Positions 33,551-45,072 of a DNA stretch of 64,000 nucleotides are shown here, piece by piece. The position numbers and the translations under genes are program-made. Origin of the DNA: Thalassia testudinum (taxonomy: Eukaryota > Streptophyta > Magnoliopsida > Alismatales > Hydrocharitaceae); contig JAZHRO010000073.1 of assembly GCA_037157565.1 (NCBI GenBank), forward strand, positions 12,282,501 to 12,346,500. Direction: 5' to 3'. The notes under the pieces were generated by a model. The model had not been told where the DNA came from and did no database searches. It saw only the letters and a program-made list of their open reading frames with translations. How positions within the stretch are numbered: the first letter of the stretch is position 1; every line of letters starts with the position of its first letter.

Positions 33551-34770
33551 TCTTCCTGCAACAACAGGGGCGATTCAGTAGTGTGCGGATCAGGATAGCT
33601 AGATTCAGGGGTGCTGTGGTCAGAAGCACACCCTAAACAGTCAGATCCTCGGGGAGATATGTGTAGTGCAGTGGTCTCAGTTCCATGTGGATCTTGGTCC
33701 AAGAACCCTAATAGTGCAGATGAATGCAACATTGGGTCATCACAAAGAAGCCCAATGTTACCACAGTATGCCGAATCTTCGCCTTCACCATCCTCCTCTA
33801 TGAGATCACAGTCAAAATTCTTTGATGCCCTCAATATATCAAGTCGAAGTCACTCATTACCTAGGGCTATCTCCATACACTCAGATGCATAATCAATGTT
33901 CGCTCGGGCTGTCGCTAGAAATGGGCGACCCAAAATGATAGGTGCATCTCAGAGATTAGGAGGAACTTCCATATCAATAATGAAAAATCTGTCGGAAAGC
34001 AGAACCTGCGGACTTTTACGATCACGTTCTCAACCACCCCCCTCAGTGTTTTTACTAATCTATCAGCCAGCTGAATTGTGACCGAGGTGGGCTTTAACTA
34101 CCCAAATCGAAATCAATCAAATACGACAGTGGGAGTTAGGTTGATGGACGAACCCAGATCTAGAAGGGCCCGATCAAATGGAGAATCCTGCAAGAAGCAA
34201 GATATGAGTGGGGTACCAGGGTCTTTCGTTTTAGGCATCAATTCGGCTAGAATGACGGCGCTAGCCTCTTTCAACAGTATCGCCTGTCGTCCAATTCTAG
34301 GCTATCACTTCGGGGTACAATAGTCCTTGAAGAACCTAGAGACAGTGGGAATGTGATCGATTGCCTCAAGGAGGGGGACTTGAATATGTACTTCCTTAAA
34401 CATTGATTTCAGATACTCAAAATTCCATGTGTCCTTTTTTCGTACTACGTTTCATGTCAAAGCCTCAGGAAAAGGGGCGGGAATCTCAGGGTTGAGTGGC
34501 CTCTTACCCTTATCTACCACAGGTGGCTCCTGAGATGAAGAAGGAGTCGAACCCGCTTGAGGTGAAGGGTGGGAAAAATCAGGACCCGCCTACCTATGTC
34601 ATGGGCTGAATATCTTCCTTCCACTCCTCAAAGAGAGCATTTGCATCGGCTTGCTATCCATGAGGTGGTGGGCGAGCGGAAGGGGCAGAGTATGCGGGGT
34701 TCTGCATCAGAGGTAGCTAGCCTTGAGCATAACAAAGTGGTGCAGGAGGTGCTTGTAATATGGCGTGTGC
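33551..34770 (-). pseudogene. C1 protease region
   Basis: A Pro and Ser rich segment with LSLRSGRK (counterpart of TTRSGK) leads to PLLEAIDHIPTVSRFFKDYC. The protease core PFDRALLDLGSSINL follows (about 34126-34178), with the active-site Asp. Frame shifts and TAG stops follow, and the second conserved motif is degraded (near 33920). The 33834-33547 frame is the acidic spacer before RT. Confidence 0.72.
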
Positions 34771-35063
34771 CTAGCCCTGTGGTGCCTGAAACCTAGGTGG
34801 GGTGCCTTGGTTCTGCACATATCGAGGGTTCGGGATGGGTTGGGAGGGCAAGGCTCCCTGAGTCTTATGCTCCTGCAACAGCTGGTTTTGTGTGTTCTGT
34901 ATAGTCTGTATTTGATCAGCCATCACCTTCATAATCTGCAAGCTATCTTGTGTAGACTTCCACATCGATTCTTGTAGCTCCTCTTTTAGTGCCTCTAAAG
35001 GGTTAGCCCGCTTTGGAGGGTTACTGGCAGCTTGATGCAGCGGCTGGTATAAAGAGGTTGTAG
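34771..35063 (-). pseudogene. C1 gag tail with coiled coil
   Basis: The frame SMWKSTQDSLQIMKVMADQI continues into a Gln-rich heptad pattern and then the Pro-rich NPRYVQNQGTPPRFQAPQG. It joins gag to protease and is in a different frame from gag upstream. The heptads suggest a short coiled coil, which in this family may help gag assembly (inference). Confidence 0.6.
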
Positions 35064-36419
35064 CTAATGCGGGAATGGTTGCTGCCTAGGGTACAGGTTT
35101 TTCACATTCCCGTATTGCCTTGTCTGGTAGTGTGGATCTTGATGTGGTCTCTGTGAATTACCAAACCAAGAGAACTTCAGATGCTGGTGCCAACCAGGGT
35201 TATACGTCTCTGAATCCGAGTTATTACGCCCGTATCCTTGGATAGCATTGACGTCCTCAAAGGCCGAAGATGTCTGAGATGTATATCCGTCAAGGGGATA
35301 CGTGTTATAATCCGTGGGTGGTGCGTAACCCTGGTTGTATGATGCCAGATCTGGATTGTTTATGGGATCCTGATATGCGGAATCTCGTAAATAAGGAGAA
35401 GATGCATCCCGAGTGAGTAGATTAACTCGAGCAGGAGGGGCTCGGGGTGCATAGGAGGGTCTTGAAGCGACAAAATTCAGGTCAGATTGACCCTGACTAA
35501 TTTGGTCAATCTTTTTCTCAATCAGGTTTATTCTATCCAGCTGCTTGACGATGATATCCATGTCGGCTCGAATAGACTCGGTGTGAGCCTCATGGACACC
35601 AACCCACTGCTGACCAGGCCACTGGAACTGGTTCATGGAAGCGACATTCATTGAGTTTTCTGCCAAAGATTCGAAAAACTCATATGCGCTGTTCTCATCT
35701 TTCATGAGGAAATTCCCGCCACTAGATGCATCAGCCAGATACCGATGTGTGTCATCCAGCCCATGGTAAAAGATCTAAGCTAAGTGCCATCTTGGTATAC
35801 CATGGTGCGGGCATTTTCGGAGAAGGCCATGAAATCGGTCCCAGGCTTCATGCAACTTCTCCCCAGCTCCTTGGGAGAAAGTCGTGATTGCGTGCCGCAT
35901 CACGTTTGTTCGACCGATTGGGAAGAACTTTTGCAGGAATTCACGTCGTAATTCTGGCCAGGTTCCAATTGGCTTCCCAATGGTCTTGAACCAGTATGAA
36001 GCTTTGTCCCTCAGAGAAAATGGGAAAAGCTTCATTAGAACAATCCCAATATCAATGTTTTTGGGTCGAATCATTTCTGCGAGTCGACTCAGGTCCTTTA
36101 GGTGCTGGAACGGATCTTCGCTTGAGTTTCCATAGAAGTGAGAGCTGATCAACCCAATCACATTGGGCTTGAGCTCAAACGCGTTTCCGCCTGAGGGAAT
36201 TCTAACTAAAGGTGCGACGATTGGTGCAGTTGGGTCGTAGAAATCCCACAGTTGTTCTCCTTGTGGCGAGTGTTGCATCTTGTCAAGTGTTGTCAAAATG
36301 CGATCCATGCTCTGCCGATGCTGCTCCTTAGATTCGACCACCCGAGCTTCCAGACGAGCCATCGGGTCCAGATTATCAATATCCTGACCCGGTCTAGGTC
36401 CAGGTCCAGGATTAGCCAT
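35064..36419 (-). pseudogene. C1 gag, one in-frame TAG
   Basis: The ATG at 36419 opens MANPGPGPRPGQDIDNLDP. The capsid core follows: FELKPNVIGLISSHFYG, SEDPFQHLKDLSRLAEM, LFPFSLRDKASYWFKTIG, FLQKFFPIGRTNVM and LLRKCPHHGIP. A TAG after HLA (near 35772) splits the frame, but both halves are in the same frame and read on through a Tyr and Asn rich tail to 35064. CAG at that codon would give 452 uninterrupted residues. No zinc knuckle is visible. This is the best preserved gag in the window. Confidence 0.88.
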
Positions 36420-37941
36420 TGTGGCTACGGGAGTAGAAGAAGTGAGGTGACCCGCCTCCTTGGGAGCGCCTCCCCAGGTCCAACCAATTGAATTCTAAGT
36501 GACCTCCTTCTTTGCATACACCACCCAACCCCTGGGTTGGTGTAGCCAAGCCAGATAAGGCTAAGGCCCTATCAATCAGATGGTCCTTATGAATCAGATG
36601 ACCAGATTTTTCATTTTATATTCTAATTCCTGAAGAAAATTCATCGTACAATGGACTGAAAGCAATTTCTGCCTCTCGGTTGAAAGCACACAGTAGTACG
36701 ACAACGAATTCTGGTTTAATTCGTGTTTTAAAATTGATTTTAGCCTGTTTTCTTCAGTTGGGGTTTTCTTTTGGTGAGTAGCCCACAAGGTGACCAACTC
36801 ATTGGCTAAGTACTAGATTTGATTAAGTCTAGGTTAGCCAAAATGTGATCTCTAAGTTGTAATCCTAAAGGTGTAACCTAGGGTTCATGCAATTCTAGGG
36901 TTTTGTTCTTTTGTCTTCAGCAGACCACAAAATTTCAATCAGTTCTCTGGCAAAATTTGGAATCCAATTAACTTGAAATTTGGCGAGTAGATTCCTTTTT
37001 CAATTATCTTTCCAGAGAATATTTTTTTGGAATTTTTATTGTTTCAACTGAATTTTTAGAGATTTTTGAAAGTCAGGGGGTCAGATCAAGAATTTTGACC
37101 CTTGGTCGGTTTTCGCTTTGAAACAGTATCAAATGACTTTCAAAATTTAGGAAAAATATCTAAAATAAAGATAATGAGATTAGCTTTCAAAGCCCATCAC
37201 TTTTAGTAAAACAAATTCACGGATTGCTCGAAATTGCTTTTTGAATTATGAAAAATCTTAGATCTTGGTCAGTCTAATCCCCTTACACTTCGAGAATTTT
37301 TAAAAATTTTATACTTGGAATTTTTTCAAAAGAATAGTGCCATTTGAAATATGGTTTGAAAATGAAGATCTAGCCCAGATTTCTGATTTTTTTGTTCACT
37401 AGTTTTTCGGCAATCGAATTTTTAAAACAGACATTGAAATCTGGCCGAAAATCAGAGAATGGTGGAGAAGATTTTAAAGAAGGTTTGAGTTTGAAATCCA
37501 AACTTTCCACCAAAAGTGTTCTTTTTTTTTCAAAAACTTTTGCTCGTTTTTTTTTTCAAAACGAAATTTTTTTTACGAAGGTTTTCAAAAAAATATATAT
37601 TTTTTGCCTTTTCAAACTAACCTAGGATTCAAAAAGAAACCTAAAGTAGATTTTTTTTTTTTGCTTTTTTTCTCTATTTTTTTTTCTTCTTCACGAAAAT
37701 GAATAAAATTTTTTTTCCCTTATTTTTTTTTAAAAGAAATTACCGGAAGCAAATCTAATCTTAGGATTTACAAGAAAACCTAGCCTGAGAATGGATGTGC
37801 ACTTTATTTCTTTTTCTACGCTCGACGTATGCACAGATCCTATTTTTTTCCTGAGTTATCCTACACATCCAAAAACAAAGTAGAGGCAGATTTATTAGTG
37901 GTAGTTTAAAAGATCGAAATCAAGAAAAATGACATTGTCTC
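36420..37941 (-). other. C1 untranslated leader
   Basis: No gene is seen. 36440-36485 has CCTCCTTGGGAGCGCCTCC, reminiscent of the CTTGCGCCTCC block in the B and D leaders. 37500-37760 is strongly T-rich. The small frame at 37392-37625 lies in this low-complexity part. Confidence 0.7.
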
Positions 37942-37960
37942 CCCGATAACGTGAGGTGGA
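37942..37960 (-). other. Decayed primer binding site of C1
   Basis: The minus strand next to the LTR end reads CACGTTATCGGGGA, matching the distal half of the tRNA-Asp type site with two changes. The proximal half is not recognisable. Position and context support the call more than the sequence does. Confidence 0.5.
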
Positions 37961-39419
37961 TGTAGCTAACCTAAATGTGAATGACTGACAAGAATGGGAT
38001 GGGTGCAAATGGCCACCCCTTAAGTCTTTTTATAGACCTAAGGGAGTCTCTCTAGAGAAGTGTGGAACTCTCTAGAGAGAGCTCCAACGAGTGGCTAGCC
38101 AAGTGAGAGAGAAGTGGTTCTTAGATCAACAAAAAGTGAATCTAAGAATTGAATGCCTCTTGGTTGCTAAATTTGGCAACCAAGAGTGGTGCCACCTCAA
38201 GAGAGTTCTAGAGAAGTCTAGAGGAGTGTGTGTGCGTGAATGGGTGTGTGTGTGTGGTCGTGCCCTAGGTGGCTAAGAGGTTTAGGTTAGGTCCTAAGGG
38301 TTTTAGGTAGGTGTATGCCTTGAATTAGGATTTCAAACCGTAATTGCTAAGGGGGAATTGCAATTAAACTTAATCTAAGTTTAATTGAATGAGTGTGAAC
38401 CTAATTGAGAGTGAAATAACTCAATTAGGTTCGGCTTATGTCAATTGGACTCTCACTAAGTCTAATTGGACTTGTGTGGGTTGAGATCTGAGCTCAATTG
38501 GACTCAATGAGTCCAATTGACTTAGGTAATGGTAATTGACTATGATCTAAGTCAATTGGGTTTGGTGAGGACCTAATTAGGTCCTTAGGGAGGTCTAGAT
38601 GTGGTCTACTAGGGTTAGGGTACCTTAATTTAGGTTCCTATGGGGTTGGAATTGGGTCTAAGGAGCTAGAGATCCAAGATCAAGGCTTGAATCTTAAAAC
38701 AGGAACTGGAGAATAGTTCCAGACATCGAAAAATAGAATTAGATGACTTATACTAAAAAATCAGAAGTCCAGACTTGTTTGGACGTCCAATCAAAGTCAG
38801 GAAGAATTCAAGGTTTTGTCTTAGGTATTCTGTAGAAATTGGACGTTTGACCAAGTGTCTGAATGTCCAATAACACTGCAGAAGTGGGTTTGAGGTGTGC
38901 AGGAGTTGGCTAAGGGTTCTAAACATCCTATAACTTATTTGGATGTCCAGATAAGGGTTGGAACTATGGTTTTAAGGTTTCCTAGGGTGGGGTGACCTAA
39001 TCTAAGGGTGGCTAAGGCTTAAGGAAGTCTCTAGGCTATTCTAGGGCTAGGATGGACCTAAGCTCTTTACATTTTACTGCTTTATTCCTACTTAATAGAA
39101 TAGCATACCTTAACTCCATTACATCATTATTCCCTATATCTAATCTAAGTCTTTTGCTCCAGTCTTGCTGCAATACCCATTATTCCTGATCCAGCTTCAG
39201 ATCCAGCTCTAGATCTAGCTCCAGATCTAGCTTTTGATCAGCTTATTGCCTGCAATTGACATAATGCACTTAATCAGTACATTATAACAATGTTTTATGC
39301 TTAGCTAAAGTAAAACAGTAAAGATGCAGATAATGCTTATGCATGCATGAATTACCCTAACTTATGCTAAGTTCTAGCCTAATTTAGGTCAATTAAGACC
39401 TATGATTGCTACGCAATCA
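37961..39419 (-). mobile_element. C1 5' LTR
   Basis: 1459 bases, starting TGATTGCGTAGCAATCA at 39419 and ending GGTTAGCTACA at 37961 on the minus strand. A TATA box (38034-38026) lies only about 70 bases from the LTR end, so the R-U5 part is very short. The U3 has a cluster of CAATTG and GTCCAATTG repeats (38340-38590), several GGACGTCC-like palindromes (38780-38960) and a GATCCAGCT / AGATCTAGCT repeat patch near 39195-39245. Confidence 0.85.
38026..38034 (-). promoter_or_regulatory. TATA box of the C1 5' LTR
   Basis: The minus strand reads TATAAAAAG close to the LTR end, leaving about 70 bases for R and U5. Confidence 0.55.
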
Positions 39420-41131
39420 CCGACTGATCTATTAAGTCACCAAAAGTAATTCTCAAGGATGTCATAGTTAGGATACATGATTTCTATTTTCCCATAGATT
39501 TTATTGTCTTAAGCATGGAGGCTCCTGAGAATGTGAAGAATACACCGATCATACTAGGGAGACCCTTTCTGGCCACTGCTAGGGACAATAGTAATTGTGA
39601 GGAGGGCCAAATTGAATTAAAATTTGGGAGCAAGATGCTGAAGATCAACATCTTTAAGGCCCAACAAGGAATCAATCGTGGAGTTATAGAACAAATTTAC
39701 AATATCGAGGCTGTGGTTGATGACCTATGTATCGAGGAAAACCTGACTATTTCTGATCAACCACAAGAAGATCAAAACTCACAATTAGAGTGTGAGCCTA
39801 ACATAGATACTCCCATAACTCCTTCCTTTACTCCCGACACCCACCCTGAACCACCTGCTGCTGCTGACAACACAATTATGGAATTAAAGCCTCTTCCCAA
39901 TCATCTCAAATACATCTTTTTGGGTTCTAATCAGACATTTCCTGTGATTATCAACTCCCGACTCACACCTGATCAGGAAGCACGCCTAATTTCTATTCTC
40001 CAGCAACATTGGAGAGCCAATGGATGGACTCTCGATGATCTGACTGGTATCAGCCCTTCATACTGCACACATCACATCTATACAGAAGAGGGCTCACGAC
40101 CATCCTGTGAAATGAAGAGATGCCTAATTCCAAATATGTAGGATGTTGTGAAAAAGGAGATCATCAAGTCATTAGATACAGGGATCATCTACCCGATCTC
40201 TGACAGTCATTGGGTGAGTCCAATCCAAGTTATGCCTAAGAAGGCAAGGCTCACCGTCATCACGACTGAAATCGAAGAAACCATACTAACCCATATAGCA
40301 AACTCGTGTAGAGTCTACATTGATTACAGAAGACTCAATTCCTCCATGAAGAAGGAACAATTCCCACTACCATTCATTGATCAGATCATCGAGAAACTAA
40401 CAGGAAATCGATTATTATACTTTTTGGATGGGTACTACGGTTATAACCAGGTCGCAATCCATCCTGAGGACCAATAGAAGATCGCCTTCACCTGCCCCTT
40501 CGAGATGTATGCATTCCAAAGGATGCTGTTCGGTTTCTGCAATGCACTCGCTACTTTTCAATGATGCATGCTTGCCATATTTTAGATATGGTAGGTGAAT
40601 ACCTTAAGGTCTTCATGGATGACTTCTCAGTATTTGGAGAATCATTTGATAATTGCCTCCTGCACTTGGTGCAAATCCTTAGGTGGTGCATCGACGTGAA
40701 TTTGGTTTTTTCCTGGGAAAAGAGCCACTTCATGGTACCTGAGGGAATTGTCCTGGGACATCTCATTTCTAAAAGAGGCATCTAGGTTGATTGAGCCAAG
40801 GTAAATCTAATTTTCAAACTCCCTATGCCTAGCTTGGTCAAAGACATCCGACCCTTTTTGGGGCATGTCAATTTTTACCGTTGATTCATTCCCGATTTTT
40901 CAAAAATTGCGTGCCCTCTAACTAATCTTCTATCTAAGGATGTCCCCTTTGAAATTTTTGAGGAGTGCACTCAGGCATTTGAGATCTTACGTGATCGAGT
41001 TACCCAAGCACTTATCCTGAAGTCCCCTGATTGGTCTCAATCCTTTGAGATCATGTGCGATACATCTGATTAAGTTGTGGGTGCGGTACTTGGGCAGAAA
41101 ATAGATGGGAAACCCGTGGTCTTCTACTACA
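39420..41131 (+). pseudogene. A1 protease end, reverse transcriptase and RNase H start
   Basis: After C1 the A1 frame resumes at TDLLSHQK-type protease sequence and reaches IILGRPFLATARDNSN, the second conserved protease motif. The spacer MELKPLPNHLKYIFLG follows, then RT with YRRLNSSMKKEQFPLPFID, YFLDGYYGYNQVAI and the catalytic FMDDFSVFG box (40612-40632). RNase H starts with a decayed MCDTSD and stops at VVFYY, where A2 inserted. Stops include TAG near 40138 and 40474, TGA at 40562, and TAG and TGA near 40788. The last five bases are the A2 target duplication CTACA. Confidence 0.85.
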
Positions 41132-41344
41132 TGATGAGAGCCTCATCATGAGCCCTAGCTAGCTCATTTTAACCTAAGAAAGTAAACAAAATCTCCTGCA
41201 TAACCTCATGGAAGACTTAAGTCAAGGGTTTACTGTTCTGAGAAGGAAACATGAACTAAAGGGTAAAAACTACAATTTCACCATTGCAGAACATAAACAG
41301 GATTTCTCAGAGGCAAAACATAGGTCAAATGGTATGAATAAGAT

Positions 41345-43092
41345 AAAGAGTGGGTTGGTTTAGTCAAAAATGGGCTATTGTGTAATCCAAGAATTAAATG
41401 ACATTATGTAACCCTAAAACAAACCTGCTTAATTCAATAAGGTTCTGTCCAGGATAAAAATCAACTAAACCATCTAAAATTCATGAAAAAATATCTCTTA
41501 AGGTTTAGAACCTTCAATTTGGCCTTTGGAACCTATTTTGACCTAGATTGGGGTCCTAGCTTAGTATTTAACCTAATTTAGGTTTTTATGCAAAATTTCC
41601 AATCAAATGTGATCAAACCTAAAATCCAACTTCACCATTAGATTCCTTAGGTCCAAATTAGGTTTATACCAAAATTTGGGCCTAATGGAAGGTCATCTTG
41701 ACCTACTTTGCGAAATGGACCACCTAATTACATTCTAACCCCTAACTTTTGAAAAACCCTTGCACAAAACCCCCTAGCTTCCTTGCCACCCTTGCATCTA
41801 GGTCCCTCCGCCATTACAGCGGAGGAATCCCACTCCGGTGAGGGTTCAAGGCTAATATCTCCCCGAATCCTCAGAGATCTCCTAGATTTGGAAGGGAGAT
41901 TCTTTGAGAATTCTCCATCAATTGAAAGAGTGGGTTGGTTTAGTCAGGAATGGGTTATTGTGCAATCCAAGAATTAAATGACATTCTATAACCCTAAAAT
42001 AAACCCGCTTAATTCAATAAGGTTCTGGCCAGGATAAAAATCAACTAAACCCTCTAAAAGTCATGGAAAAATATCCCTTAAGGTTTAGAACTTTCAATTT
42101 GGCCTTTGGAACCTATTTTGTCGTCGATTGGGGTCCTAACTTAGTATTTAACCTAATTTAGGTTTTTATGCAAAATATCCAGTCAAACATGATAAAACCT
42201 AAAATCCAACTTCACCATTAGATTCTTTAGGTCCAAATTAGGTTTATACCAAAATTTGGGCCTAAGGGAAGGTCATCTTAACCTACTTTGAGAAATGGAC
42301 CACCTAATTACATTCTAGCCCCTAACTTTTGAAAAACTCTTGCGCAGAACCCCCTAGCTTACTCACCACCCTTGCATCCAGGTCCCTCCGCCATTATAGC
42401 GGAGGAATCCCACTTCGGTGAGGATTCAAGGCTGATATCTCCTCGAATCCTTTGAGATCTTCTCCTAGATTTGGAAGGGAAATTCTTTGAGGATTTCTCC
42501 ATCAATTGAAAGAGTGGTTCTATTCAATCAGAAATGGGTTATTGTGCAATCCAAGAATTAAATGATATTCTGTAACCCTAAAACAAACCTACTTAATTCA
42601 ATAAGGTTCTGACCAGGATAAAAATCAACTAAACCCTCTAAAATTCATGGAAAAATATCCCTTAGGGTTTAGAACCTTCAATTTGGCCTTTGGAACCTAT
42701 TTTGACCTATATTGGGGTCCTAGCTCAGTATTTAACCTAATTTGGGTTTTTATGCAAAATGTCTAGTCAAACGTGATCAAACCTAAAATCCAACTTCACC
42801 ATTAGATTCCTTAGGTCCAAATTAGGTTTATACCAAAATTTGGGCCTAATGGAAGGTCATCTTAACCTACTTTGCGAAATGGACCACCAAATTACATTCT
42901 AGCCCCTAACTTTTGAAAAACTGTTGCGCAGAACCCCTTAGCTTCCTCGCCACCCTTGCATCTAGGTCCCTCTGCCATTACAGTGAAGGAATCCCACTTT
43001 GACGAGGATTCAAGGATGATATCTCCCCGAATCCTCAGAGATCTCCTCCCAGATTTGGAAGGGAGATTCTTTGAGGATTTCTCCATCAATTG
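41345..43092 (+). repeat. Tandem triplication of about 584 bases
   Basis: Three units of 580, 584 and 584 bases. Each begins AAAGAGTGG and ends CCATCAATTGA. The 3' LTR has a single copy (about 52685-53270), so the expansion arose in this copy or was lost from the partner. Units differ at scattered single bases, for example ATTATGTAACCC, ATTCTATAACCC and ATTCTGTAACCC, so it is not an assembly duplicate of one unit. Confidence 0.88.
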
Positions 43093-43234
43093 AATGCGAT
43101 CTCCAGATCGAATTTGCACCCAATCTCTCGTGCGAATGCTCGAGAGATTTGGGTATCCCAACCACCTTCCTTCTCCGATGAGGAGTTTGCGCTAGATGGC
43201 TTGCCCTCCAAGCACCAGAAGCCTGACCAGCGAC

Positions 43235-43243
43235 TATAAAAGG
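43235..43243 (+). promoter_or_regulatory. TATA box of the A2 5' LTR
   Basis: TATAAAAGG, with an identical copy at 53411-53419 in the 3' LTR. Confidence 0.65.
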
Positions 43244-45054
43244 ATCCCCAGTCCTCTGCGAATGACTCAAGCTTGATTTGTCTGAAGAATCCCCCAGAAT
43301 TCCTCTTTCCCCTCTCCAGCCAAGTAGCCCACAAGCTCCAGTATCTCTCCCTCCCTCCTTTTGTCGCTCTGCCACCAGACCAGTGGCAAGGTTCGCTTCA
43401 CCTCGTTCTTCCGCGTTGCACCACACCAGCACATGCCTTTCTGACCTCCTCCTCATCGCCATTATGTCCACCTCAGGGCCGTCTTCTCCGACAACGGGAC
43501 ATACGTGTCATTCGTCTCCTCTGCCTCCCCTTCGCTATAAGTACCCCAGATAAGTTCCTCTTCTCCTACTCTCTATTTTCCCTCCTTCTATTTCACTAAC
43601 CACCCCTCGATTGCCACTGTCCACCCTCATCTTCCCTATCTCCGGCTGACCTCTGGAGAGATGCATCCATCACTCCGCACCTCCACACGTCTCGCCACCA
43701 ACCTCTTCACCTCCGCCATCAACCACTGATCACTTTCGACCCACATACTGCCTGCCACACACGCTCCACACTTCCACTGAACAAACCCACTAACATGGTC
43801 ACAGCCTGACCTAGGCACGCACGCCTAGGCAGTTCTGAACCACGCCAACCCCCGTCTCACCTTCGTTGTGATACAGCGATGGTTCTCCTATTGTATAATG
43901 GAGTCGCAAGGATATTCTTGTGTCGTGCAGGGTAGAGCCTTCGTCCGCCATTAACAAGCATACAGGCTTCCTTGCTTCCGAGCTTCAGGCCATGCGCTCT
44001 AGGTTTTAGGACCCCAGACTGCGCGGGTTGAGTGTGTAAGCGAATCCAGCCTGAGAGCAGTCGCTGCGAGACCTACAGGTGCATCAATTGAGTGAGGATA
44101 TCCTCTTGCAAGTGCCAGCAGAAGCGGGTGGGACTTTTAGTCCCACCTCAGAAATGTAGGAGTGAGGTACGTAGTTTAAATTGATTTTGTGAGTTGTGCT
44201 GGTTGCCTCTAGAACAAAGGTTTGAGGTCCCTCACCCTTACTCGCCACTCCTCGTCAGTGACCTGCGCTCACGAACCTGGCACCCGACCCGATTACCTAA
44301 CCTAGCACTCCTCGTGCATCACACCCAGGCCGACGCGCCTAGACACGGGCAAGCACCTGACCCGATTACCTGGCTCTGGGAGAGCGTACCGAAGAGAGAG
44401 AGAGAGAGACGCGGGGAGGGTAGGGGGCAGGTTTTGCTATGTGGTGTTGTGTAGGAAGAAGGAGCTAAGGAAGGAAGAGGCACAGCAAGAAAAGAAAAGG
44501 AAGAAGGTAGCTGCAGCAAGGAAGGAAAAAGGAGAAGAAGAAAAGAGACGCACTGTAGCAGAGGAGCGGCAGACCAAGGGAAGAAGGTAGCTAAAGAAGA
44601 AAAGAAGAAAGGCAGGTACTTAGCTGCAGGAAGAGAAAGAAGAGAAAGCAAGGGCAGAAGAAGAAGAGAAGCAGGAGTGGCTAAGGAAGAAAAGAAGAAG
44701 AAGAAGCCAAAAGAAGCATAGCCGCAGGGCAAAGCAAAAGAAGAGAGAGAGAGAAGACACAGAAGGACAACAATTCAAAGCACTGTAGTCAGAATTTTTA
44801 AGACGTCTGATATTTTATCAGATGTCCAATTCTTTTTTAGCACTATTTCTCCATAACATTACTCATCAATTTTGGTTGAATTAGTTATTGCTTTTTATTG
44901 AAAGTTGTGCTCTTAAGCTTTGGAATACCTAATTTCCCTGTGTTCGACCTCGGATACTTTGATTTTCGAGTTATAAATTCTTATTTGTTTTCACAGAGAT
45001 TTCATCTATATTACGAGACATCTTTGAAAACACGATCTGGCTGCGTAAACATTT

Positions 45055-45072
45055 TGGCACCATTGTCGGGGA
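45055..45072 (+). other. Primer binding site of A2, tRNA-Asp type
   Basis: TGGCACCATTGTCGGGGA starts a few bases after the LTR end. It differs from TGGCGCCGTTGCCGGGGA at three places, each a transition of the kind expected from cytosine deamination. Confidence 0.88.

Larger units (their letters stand above)
28261..39419 (-). mobile_element. C1: Athila-type element, minus strand, 3' LTR truncated
   Basis: An 11.2 kb element inserted in the A1 protease. The 5' LTR (37961-39419) is complete, with TGATTGCGTAGCAATCA at its start. Next to it is a decayed primer site, then leader, gag from 36419, protease, RT, RNase H and integrase to 30502, a long 3' region and a polypurine tract at 28451-28465. 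Only the first 190 bases of the 3' LTR remain (28261-28450). The missing LTR end and about 50 bases of the neighbouring A1 protease were removed by one deletion, so no target duplication is left. Confidence 0.85.
41132..45051 (+). mobile_element. A2 5' LTR with internal triplication
   Basis: 3920 bases, against 2719 in its 3' LTR partner. The start TGATGAGAGCCTCATCA is a 7+7 palindrome and the end is GCGTAAACA. Units at 41345-41924, 41925-42508 and 42509-43092 repeat one segment three times. Downstream are the TATA box (43235), a palindrome (44127-44147), a purine-rich block (44450-44770) and an 11-base stem (44802-44826). The frames found in the CT-rich and purine-rich blocks are not genes. 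Confidence 0.92.

Noticed and set aside
43010..43599. 153-codon minus frame and 108-codon plus frame in the A2 5' LTR
   Set aside because: They overlap the TATA region and the CT-rich part of the LTR; the equivalents at 53072-53569 have different lengths and stops.
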